Both the position numbers and the translations under genes were made by a program. Below the pieces are notes generated by a model that saw nothing but the letters and a program-made list of their open reading frames with translations, was not told the DNA's origin and did no database searches. DNA of 64,000 nt, from contig JAWXUH010000001.1 of NCBI GenBank assembly GCA_044432745.1, positions 186,001 to 250,000 of the forward strand. The letters are read 5' to 3'. Within the stretch, counting starts at the first letter, position 1, and every line of letters begins with the position of its first letter. Source of the stretch: CAKOSP01 sp044432745. Its GTDB lineage: Bacteria > Bacillota_I > Bacilli_A > RF39 > UBA660. Shown in pieces: positions 16,408 to 22,342 of the stretch.

Positions 16408-17193
16408 ATGAATGAAAATTTAGAAAAAAAAATTAAAAACTTAAAAACAATAATTGTTATACTTATTATTATAATAATTGCTCTATTTTTCTCATTATAT
16501 TCTAAATTTGATAATGTAAATCTAGCAACTAAAGAAGAATCAAGTGAAGAATCTAATGTAGAAACTGAAAACGAAGAAAATAACGAAAGTCAAAATGTAG
16601 AAATAACTTTTGGAAAATTATATGGTGTAACATATAAAGAAGCTGGAGAAGATGAAGCAAAAGTTTATGAAGTTGATACTGTTACTGTAAATCATGATTC
16701 TGATTATGCCGCATATTTAAACTATTATTATTCACAATTATCTCAAGAAGCAATTGATAATACAGTTTTAATTGATGGCAAATATTTAGATCTTTGGCCT
16801 GGTGTATATACAGGAGAGAATTTAAGAAAACAAAGCTCTTTTGAATTATCTTATTCAACAAAAGGAAATATAGGAACAATAGTAGCATATAACAAACAAA
16901 CTCACGTTGAATCTGGAGGAACTGCACGTTACATATTTGATAATATAAATATTGAAACTGGTGATAAAGCAACTAATTATGATGTATTACAAGAATTTAA
17001 TTTAACAGAAGCTGAAGCATTTGAAAAAGTAAATACTTCATGTTTTAATTACTTTAGTGTATTTACTGAACATTATACTTGTATATACGAAACGTATGAT
17101 TATTTAAATTATTTAATTATTGACGGAGAATTATACTATTATATTGAGAATGTTTATACAAGCTACGGATTTTTATTAAATAAACTTATTTAA
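16408..17193 (+). CDS. Membrane-anchored extracellular protein, unknown
   Basis: 261 residues. A short basic N-terminus, one membrane helix (about 14-31, IIVILIIIIIALFFSLY), a Glu/Ser/Asn-rich linker (about 43-63), then a globular, Tyr-rich domain with two cysteines near the C-terminus (TSCFNYF, HYTCIYE) that could form a disulfide. No family recognised. RBS AAAAGGAG. It is convergent with the spoIVB 3' end and shares a terminator with it. Confidence 0.7.
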   Translation: MNENLEKKIKNLKTIIVILIIIIIALFFSLYSKFDNVNLATKEESSEESNVETENEENNESQNVEITFGKLYGVTYKEAGEDEAKVYEVDTVTVNHDSDYAAYLNYYYSQLSQEAIDNTVLIDGKYLDLWPGVYTGENLRKQSSFELSYSTKGNIGTIVAYNKQTHVESGGTARYIFDNINIETGDKATNYDVLQEFNLTEAEAFEKVNTSCFNYFSVFTEHYTCIYETYDYLNYLIIDGELYYYIENVYTSYGFLLNKLI

Positions 17194-17201
17194 TTACAAA
17201 T

Positions 17202-17230
17202 AAAAACTGATAAATAATTATCAGTTTTTT
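17202..17230. terminator. Bidirectional terminator shared with the spoIVB 3' end
   Basis: AAAAACTGATAA (17202-17213) pairs with TTATCAGTTTTT (17218-17229). It lies 23 bases beyond the spoIVB stop codon on the minus strand, so it is the natural end of the spoIVB transcript once the element is excised. Confidence 0.85.
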
Positions 17231-17252
17231 TAATTCTAACGTATAACATATT

Positions 17253-17356
17253 TTAATCTTCGATATTTTCAAAAACTTTATCAGCGTTTTCAAGCATATT
17301 TTCTATAAATACACCATATCCAGTTGATGGTGAATCTACTACAACATGTGTCAAAG
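17253..17356 (-). pseudogene. spoIVB: spoIVB 3' fragment (separated C-terminus of the SpoIVB protease)
   Basis: From the 13-bp core this strand reads, in frame, LTHVVVDSPSTGYGVFIENML, then about 14 more codons to a TAA at 17253-17255. This matches the end of known SpoIVB proteins (HVxVxDPTxGYGxxIExML in Bacillus) and is exactly what the main spoIVB part at 21277-22203 lacks. The frame has no start codon of its own and meets an in-frame TAG just upstream, within the element. It has no internal stop or frameshift, so it is either recently split or kept functional by excision. Natural terminator at 17202-17230. Confidence 0.92.
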
Positions 17357-17370
17357 CTTTTTGGGAATAC
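17344..17370 (+). repeat. Left attachment junction (recombinase-proximal att hybrid)
   Basis: Core ACATGTGTCAAAG (17344-17356), one base, then the element arm TTTTTGGGAATAC (17358-17370). Outside the core is spoIVB 3' sequence. Its arm is the exact reverse complement of the arm at the other junction. Confidence 0.88.
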
Positions 17371-17383
17371 TACGAATTCATAT

Positions 17384-18994
17384 TTATTCTTTAGAATCAA
17401 AATATTTTAATTCTTTTATTCTAAAGTAAATATCTATTTCTTTTTCTTCTGATATAACTATTTTTTCTATTATTGAATTAATTAAATCTCTACTCTTATA
17501 TTTACTTTTTATAAATTCTTTTATTATTTTTTTATTATTTTTTTCATCATTTATAGTATCACTTTTCATATTAATTGAAATTTCATTAAGTTCTTTAAGT
17601 TGTTTATTTAATTCTATAGATTTCTTTTCCTCTTCTTTAGTAATCATTTTGAATAGTTCCAAGGATATTACATCATTTATTTTATCTTCATATAAAGTAC
17701 TTATTTTCTCATTAATTTTCTGAATTTCTTTTTCTAAATGTTTTATTTTCAGCAAAACAGTATTAAATTCTTCCTTCTTAACATCTTTAGATTTATTAAT
17801 TATTTTTTCATATTCTATATCATTTAAATAATTTTTACATATATTTTCTACATATTCTAAAATTGTAAGTTCTAATTTTTCATATTTAAGTGAATGCGGA
17901 GTACATAAATTCCTTTTACTATGCTTTCTATAGTAATTACAATACGTCCTACGATACAAACTTCTTTCAGCTTTCTTTCTTTGTATACTAATGCTCCTTC
18001 CACATTCAGCACATATCAATAAACCTGATAATAACGGTTTTTCAACACTTAAGTCTCCCGTATTTTTTACTTTATTAGAATTTTCTAATTTATTTCTTAT
18101 AATTTCAAACTCTTCTCTAGTTATAATAGCCTCATGGGTATTTTTAACTATGATCCAATCTACTTCTTCGTTTTTTATTATTTTTTTACTTTTATAATTT
18201 ACTTTTTTATATACAGACTGCACCATATCTCCTACATAAATTTGACTACTTAGAATCCTTCTTACTGTTGAGCTATACCAAATTCCATTACCTTCAACTT
18301 TTTTACCATTTGGAGCACCACTTACTACAGATGGAATTGGTACGTGGTTATCTGTTAAATATTCTGCTATAAAATACGATGATTTGTTCTCCAAAATAAG
18401 ATCAACCATTTTTCTAACCCATACACTAGTATTACTATCAATAATTAATTGATGCCTATTTTCTGGATTTTTTTTATAACCATATGGCGCAAAAGATCCA
18501 AGGTATAAACCTTGTCTCTTTTTAGCATCAAATGACGATATTATTTTCTTTGAAATATCTTTTGAATACATATCATTAAAGGTCAATTTAAACAAAACTA
18601 GTTCATTTGATGTTATAAACGAATCATAATAATCCGTTATAGCTATGTATCTAATTCTATTTTCTGGAAAGTATTTTTCTATATAATAACCTGTTTCTAT
18701 ATGATCTCTACCTAATCTTGATAAATCTTTAGTTATAATTAAATCTATATTTTTAGTTTCTATATCTTTTATCATTTGCTCAAAAGCCGGTCTTTCAAAA
18801 TTTGTTCCAGATAATCCATCATCGATATATTCTCTACTAACTTTACCATTACACTTTACTATATAATCATTTATAATAGATCGCTGATTAATTATACTTT
18901 CAGATTCATCTCCCCTATTTATTTTATTTCTATCTTCATCTGATAACCTTATATATGCTGCTATTTTATATTTACTTAAATTTACATTATCCAT
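17384..18994 (-). CDS. Large serine recombinase (site-specific integrase/excisionase of the spoIVB element)
   Basis: 536 residues. N-terminal resolvase domain: AAYIRLSDED with catalytic Ser18 and Arg16, DDGLSGTNFERPAF, and ITKDLSRLGRDH with the active-site arginines. Next comes a recombinase domain (about 160-300), a zinc ribbon with cysteines near 328, 331, 352 and 364 (LICAECG, TYCNYY, NLCTP), and a long coiled coil (about 405-475) typical of enzymes that control direction. Same class as SpoIVCA, which excises skin. RBS AAGGAGG precedes the ATG. The stop is 13 bases from the element arm, the usual integrase position beside att. Confidence 0.96.
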   Translation of the reverse strand: MDNVNLSKYKIAAYIRLSDEDRNKINRGDESESIINQRSIINDYIVKCNGKVSREYIDDGLSGTNFERPAFEQMIKDIETKNIDLIITKDLSRLGRDHIETGYYIEKYFPENRIRYIAITDYYDSFITSNELVLFKLTFNDMYSKDISKKIISSFDAKKRQGLYLGSFAPYGYKKNPENRHQLIIDSNTSVWVRKMVDLILENKSSYFIAEYLTDNHVPIPSVVSGAPNGKKVEGNGIWYSSTVRRILSSQIYVGDMVQSVYKKVNYKSKKIIKNEEVDWIIVKNTHEAIITREEFEIIRNKLENSNKVKNTGDLSVEKPLLSGLLICAECGRSISIQRKKAERSLYRRTYCNYYRKHSKRNLCTPHSLKYEKLELTILEYVENICKNYLNDIEYEKIINKSKDVKKEEFNTVLLKIKHLEKEIQKINEKISTLYEDKINDVISLELFKMITKEEEKKSIELNKQLKELNEISINMKSDTINDEKNNKKIIKEFIKSKYKSRDLINSIIEKIVISEEKEIDIYFRIKELKYFDSKE

Positions 18995-19049
18995 TTAACC
19001 TCCTTGTATGGATATCTTTTTGTAAATAGCCATAACTAATATACTACAT

Positions 19050-19072
19050 TTGTAATAAATTAAATATTACAA
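19050..19072 (-). promoter_or_regulatory. Inverted repeat upstream of the recombinase, possible operator
   Basis: TTGTAATA (19050-19057) and TATTACAA (19065-19072) form a perfect 8-bp dyad with a 7-base spacer, 56-78 bases before the recombinase start and just after the 35-codon gene. It could bind a dimeric regulator. There is no T-run, so it is not a terminator. Confidence 0.4.
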
Positions 19073-19095
19073 TTTTTACCATTTAATTAACACTC

Positions 19096-19203
19096 TTATA
19101 ATTCTCTAATATACTGAATGAAAGTTTTTTCTAATTCTTTTTTTATATCTATACGAGCATTTCTACTAGTATGTAATTTTATTTTAAATTCTTCTTTTTC
19201 CAA
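19096..19203 (-). CDS. 35-aa basic/acidic small protein; candidate recombination directionality factor
   Basis: Too short for ordinary gene finding. A TTG start at 19203 sits seven bases after a perfect AAGGAGG, and the frame runs 35 codons to TAA: KEEFKIKLHTSRNAR then IDIKKELEKTFIQYIREL. The strong RBS, its position just before the recombinase, and its charged helical make-up fit a small accessory protein such as the SprB-type directionality factors, which are also tiny and unconserved. The function is inference; the reading frame and RBS are seen. Confidence 0.5.
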   Translation of the reverse strand: MEKEEFKIKLHTSRNARIDIKKELEKTFIQYIREL

Positions 19204-19272
19204 AATAAAACCTCCTTTTTATTATTATGGAGATTTTTTATTTTTTAATAACCTTATATTTTATTAAAAATA

Positions 19273-19302
19273 AAAAGATAAATATTTTTATCTTTTATAT
19301 CT
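19273..19302 (-). terminator. Terminator after the 313-aa cargo gene
   Basis: On the minus strand AAAGATAAA pairs with TTTATCTTT, followed by a U-rich run. It separates the cargo gene from the 35-codon gene and recombinase. Confidence 0.7.
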
Positions 19303-20229
19303 TTCTTCTTCTTTTGTTAATATAAATGTTTTTATTAACTCTATTTGAGGTAATATGCTATCTGCATAATTTTCTGGCAATGCTCTTAACGATTGCTCTG
19401 CATCGTATGTACTTATGTATATTATAGCATCTTCATACAACGCTCCGAATTCTTCAAATAATTTTGCAAGAATTTCTTCATTTACTTCAGAGTAATATAA
19501 TTTTTGAGATAATATTATCATATTTTGCTTCATTGTATTTAATATAAATAAACCTAATTTTTCTTTTAGTATATTCATATAATTTTCAATATATAAAGCC
19601 TCAGATGGAGAGATTTTTTCTTCAGCTTCTAAAACCTTTTCTCTCTCCTCTTTTTCAATTTGTAATCTTACATCTAATAATTTTACTATTGTTGATTGTA
19701 TACTTATAAAATTTTTGATTAATTCTTCATAAAATAATTTATTTTCTTCTCTTACGCACATTGGTCTAACTTCATTTAAGTGTGTAAAACAAGTATAAAA
19801 TAATTCATTTCTCATATCATATGTAAACGGATTAAAATTTTGCACTTCTTCTTCTATTTTACTCAAATCAAGATATTTTAAATTATTTTTTACAAATTCT
19901 TCAAAGTCACAATGTTCATATGAATTATTTGATATATGAGCAAGTTCATCTTTCATATTATCCATTGCTCTTACTATTATTTCGTATTTTTCTTTATTTA
20001 AAGTACCTTTACCTTCTTTATCAAAGTTTGTTTTCATTTCTAACATTTTTGCATATTCAATAGCTCCAGCTATTGGATCAAATTCTTTATTTGGTAGCAT
20101 TTGACCATTTTCAGACATTTCAGTTCTAAGTTCTTCAACAAATTTATATAAGTCTTTAGCTTTACTTATTCTTTCTTTTCTTAATAAAGTTAATTCTTTA
20201 TATTTATCATTAGGTGTATTGTTTGTCAT
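19288..20229 (-). CDS. Element cargo protein, all-helical, unknown
   Basis: 313 residues, no recognised family. Strongly helical and charged with Glu/Lys-rich segments (LTLLRKERISKAKDLYKFVEELR, RLQIEKEEREKVLEAEEKI), no signal peptide or membrane helix, and three cysteines (YEHCDFEEF, YTCF, PMCVREE). It has its own strong sigma-A promoter and terminator, so it can be expressed while the element is integrated and independently of spoIVB. Candidate roles are element maintenance or host modulation, but nothing in the sequence decides this. Confidence 0.75.
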   Translation of the reverse strand: MTNNTPNDKYKELTLLRKERISKAKDLYKFVEELRTEMSENGQMLPNKEFDPIAGAIEYAKMLEMKTNFDKEGKGTLNKEKYEIIVRAMDNMKDELAHISNNSYEHCDFEEFVKNNLKYLDLSKIEEEVQNFNPFTYDMRNELFYTCFTHLNEVRPMCVREENKLFYEELIKNFISIQSTIVKLLDVRLQIEKEEREKVLEAEEKISPSEALYIENYMNILKEKLGLFILNTMKQNMIILSQKLYYSEVNEEILAKLFEEFGALYEDAIIYISTYDAEQSLRALPENYADSILPQIELIKTFILTKEEERYKR

Positions 20230-20271
20230 TTTTCCTCTTTCTTTATCTATTATTATTTGTGACGGATTCTA

Positions 20272-20300
20272 ATTATATACTAAGAATTTTCTTTTTTCAA
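20272..20300 (-). promoter_or_regulatory. Sigma-A promoter of the 313-aa cargo gene
   Basis: Minus strand: -35 TTGAAA (20295-20300), 17-base spacer, -10 TATAAT (20272-20277). It is about 42 bases before the start codon at 20229. Confidence 0.7.
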
Positions 20301-20314
20301 GTTTTTTATGCATA

Positions 20315-20335
20315 TTTCACTTAACTTTCACTTAA
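20315..20335 (-). repeat. Two 10-bp direct repeats one helical turn apart, upstream of the cargo promoter
   Basis: TTTCACTTAA at 20315-20324 and again at 20326-20335, an 11-bp period. They lie 15-35 bases upstream of the -35 box, where an activator would bind on one face of the helix. Confidence 0.4.
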
Positions 20336-20456
20336 TTAAATATTACTTTAAACAAAAAAAGAAAAAGAAAATATCTTTTTTATTATATACTTTTTCTTGA
20401 TTTTCAAACTAGTTTGATAGCTTCGTTATTTAAGTTATTTTATGTATAGTAATAAT

Positions 20457-21203
20457 TTATTTAATATTAATCTTGTATTCAAGAGTTCTTTTTTCCGTCT
20501 TTTTATTTAATTTTGTAGGTGTTTTTTTATATAATAAATATCCTATTTTAATTCTGTGTTCCTCTAAATTACCTATATGTGGTTTTTCTATTAAATTAAA
20601 ATTAGATCCCCTACTTACTATAGTCCATTTATCGAAACTAAAAAAATTTTCTATTTCATTTCCTCGTACATAACTATTTATAGGATAATCGATATAATTA
20701 TTTTCATCTAGAGCAAATAAATAATTTATCAATAAGTATCCATCTTTTTTTACAGATGACATTAGTTTGTTTATTTTATTTGACATAGGTATATTTTGAT
20801 TAGATGTTCTTTCTAATGATCTATTTACTATTACAAAATCATATTTTTTTTCTATTTTTGATTCGTAGAATTTTTTATTATGTATTATTACATTTTCTAA
20901 AAACTCCATCTTAATGCGATCATTTACACCATAAATTGTTCTTTCTATATTTACTTGTTCTTTTGTTTTTGGATGTAGTACAGGTACTATTTTTTTACCA
21001 CCTTCTACGTATATTTTATCTGATTCATATCCATCTACGTTTTTTATTTTCCTTGCTATAGAACATAGTAAATGTCCATCAACACAATCTACTACTAATA
21101 CATTAATATTTATTCCTTTTTCTTTTTCAATCATTCTCATATGATTGTATATTTGTGTATCTACTCTTCCAAATACACTTGTTGTTAAAACTGCACTTTT
21201 CAT
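20457..21203 (-). CDS. Element cargo protein, degenerate class I methyltransferase-like
   Basis: 248 residues. The middle and C-terminal parts read like strands 4-5 of a SAM-dependent Rossmann methyltransferase (KKYDFVIVNRSLERTS, then MSSVKKDGYLLINYLF). An N-terminal NVLVVDCVDGHLLCSIA occupies the motif I position but lacks the canonical GxGxG glycines. Cofactor binding is therefore doubtful. It is the first gene of the element, 74 bases inside the interrupted spoIVB stop, and could be read through from the spoIVB promoter. RBS AAAAGGAA. Confidence 0.65.
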   Translation of the reverse strand: MKSAVLTTSVFGRVDTQIYNHMRMIEKEKGININVLVVDCVDGHLLCSIARKIKNVDGYESDKIYVEGGKKIVPVLHPKTKEQVNIERTIYGVNDRIKMEFLENVIIHNKKFYESKIEKKYDFVIVNRSLERTSNQNIPMSNKINKLMSSVKKDGYLLINYLFALDENNYIDYPINSYVRGNEIENFFSFDKWTIVSRGSNFNLIEKPHIGNLEEHRIKIGYLLYKKTPTKLNKKTEKRTLEYKINIK

Positions 21204-21276
21204 TTTTTTCTATTCCTTTTAATTTTTTTGCTATTTTTACAAAAAGAAATTCCGTTAATCCTTTTATTTAAAGGAC

Positions 21277-22203
21277 TTAAACATTGTATTCCCAAAAATC
21301 AGTCACATGTGTCAAAGACCCAACTAACTTACCATTTTGAATTATTGGGGAACCACTCATTCCTTGAACTACTCCACCACTTAATTCTAATAATTTTTCA
21401 TCAGTTATTTCTATAGTTAAATTTTTTATATCACTTGTTTCATTTATTTTAGTTATTTCTATATCATAAACTTCTACTTCATTGTCTTTTGTTACTGTAT
21501 ATAATGTTGCTGGACCTATTTTTACTTCTTCACTTGGTCCTACTTTTATTACAGAATATTCATTTACTTCTGCTGTATATTCTCCATATATACCTACATT
21601 TGTATTATCATATATACTTCCAAATACGTTCTCGTAATTAAATGAAGCATTTTTACTTCCTGGTGATCCTACTTCACTTTTATCTATTGATATTATAGAA
21701 TTTTCAAATATTATTCCATCGTTTATATCAATCATTTTACTAGTTGTACTTTCTATTATTTCGTGACCTAGTGCACCATACATCATATTTGCAGGATCTA
21801 TAAACGTTATAGTACCTATTCCTGTTATAGAATCTTTTATATATATTCCTGTCTTATAGTTGCTGGAATCTTCTATTATTTCAAGCTCAACTTCAAATAT
21901 ATCAGATCCCCTTCTTATTCCTAAAATACAACTTCCATCTGCCGCATTTTCTTCTATTAAACTACTTAATTTCTCAGAACTTGTTACATCCTCACCATTA
22001 ACACTTATTATATAATCTCCCTCTACTAATTTAGGATTCGTATTATTATAACTTCCTGCTATCTTGTAAAAACCTACTACTAGTACTCCATCTACTTTTG
22101 CATCTATACCAATAGTTTGACCACCTAAATATACTTCATCAGAATATGCTAGTATATTAATAGGTAGTAAACAAATACTTAGAAATATGAATAATTTCTT
22201 CAA
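21277..22203 (-). CDS. spoIVB: SpoIVB sporulation protease, N-terminal and catalytic part (gene interrupted)
   Basis: PA-clan S55 serine protease that in Bacillus is made in the forespore, secreted across its membrane, and triggers pro-sigma-K processing by SpoIVFA/FB. Visible: signal/membrane segment (FIFLSICLLPINILA), PDZ domain (about 30-110), S55 domain with GIGTITFIDP, catalytic His in YGALGHEI and Ser in VVQGMSGSPI. The last eight codons (TDFWEYNV) come from the inserted element and replace the conserved terminus. The frame is open to a GTG at 22212, but GAGGTG lies seven bases before a TTG at 22203, so I use the TTG. Excision would give a protein of about 329 residues. Confidence 0.93.
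   Translation of the reverse strand: MKKLFIFLSICLLPINILAYSDEVYLGGQTIGIDAKVDGVLVVGFYKIAGSYNNTNPKLVEGDYIISVNGEDVTSSEKLSSLIEENAADGSCILGIRRGSDIFEVELEIIEDSSNYKTGIYIKDSITGIGTITFIDPANMMYGALGHEIIESTTSKMIDINDGIIFENSIISIDKSEVGSPGSKNASFNYENVFGSIYDNTNVGIYGEYTAEVNEYSVIKVGPSEEVKIGPATLYTVTKDNEVEVYDIEITKINETSDIKNLTIEITDEKLLELSGGVVQGMSGSPIIQNGKLVGSLTHVTDFWEYNV
21286..21317 (+). repeat. Right attachment junction
   Basis: Element arm GTATTCCCAAAAA (21286-21298), six bases, then core ACATGTGTCAAAG (21305-21317). Outside the core is spoIVB 5' sequence. Joined with 17357-17370 in a circle it makes a 46-bp attP with perfect 13-bp inverted arms, centred on TG at 21308-21309. Confidence 0.88.
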
Positions 22204-22226
22204 TCTTTTCACCTCATTTCTAACTT

Positions 22227-22233
22227 TATTATG
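22227..22233 (-). promoter_or_regulatory. Possible sigma-G -10 element upstream of spoIVB
   Basis: The minus strand reads CATAATA, which fits the forespore sigma-G -10 consensus CATnhTA, 23 bases before the TTG start. I find no matching -35 at the right spacing, and such strings are common in AT-rich DNA. Confidence 0.25.
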
Positions 22234-22302
22234 CTATAGTTATTTTTTTCTAAGAATACAATTTATGGATAATTCCATTTTTTAACAATTTTTATTAAAT
22301 AA

Positions 22303-22342
22303 AAAAACACGCTAGTTTTATAACTTTAAACGTATTTTTATT
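22303..22342 (-). terminator. Terminator after dxs
   Basis: On the minus strand AATACG pairs with CGTGTT (one G-U), with further A/T pairing inside, followed by a run of seven U. Confidence 0.55.

Larger units (their letters stand above)
17344..21317 (-). mobile_element. Skin-like serine-recombinase element interrupting spoIVB
   Basis: A 3961-bp insertion bounded by direct copies of a 13-bp core, ACATGTGTCAAAG, at 17344-17356 and 21305-21317. Excision between the cores joins the two spoIVB parts in frame and rebuilds the conserved C-terminus. Contents in transcription order, all on the minus strand like spoIVB: a methyltransferase-like gene, an unknown helical protein gene, a 35-codon gene, and a large serine recombinase ending 13 bases from the end arm. 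There is no phage structural, replication or resistance gene. Base composition resembles the host. Alternative: a simple inactivating integration with no programmed excision. Confidence 0.9.

Noticed and set aside
17253..17356. The spoIVB 3' fragment as an independent small gene
   Set aside because: It has no start codon with an RBS, and an in-frame TAG lies just upstream in the element. It makes sense only as the continuation of spoIVB.
18995..19030. CATACAAG as a sigma-E -10 for the recombinase
   Set aside because: It overlaps the recombinase RBS, so a transcript starting there would lack the ribosome-binding site.
20404..20417. Perfect 14-bp palindrome TCAAACTAGTTTGA as an att site or operator
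   Set aside because: It lies between two cargo genes away from any junction and has no partner copy. It may belong to transcript termination after the 248-aa gene, but has no clear T-run.
21230..21275. Hairpin TCCTTT...AAAGGA after the truncated spoIVB stop as a terminator
   Set aside because: No U-run follows the stem on the minus strand, so read-through into the cargo gene remains possible.
17344..21317. Element as a phage remnant, transposon or conjugative element
   Set aside because: There is no transposase, capsid, replication or mobilisation gene, and the ends fit serine-recombinase att sites rather than terminal inverted repeats with a target duplication.
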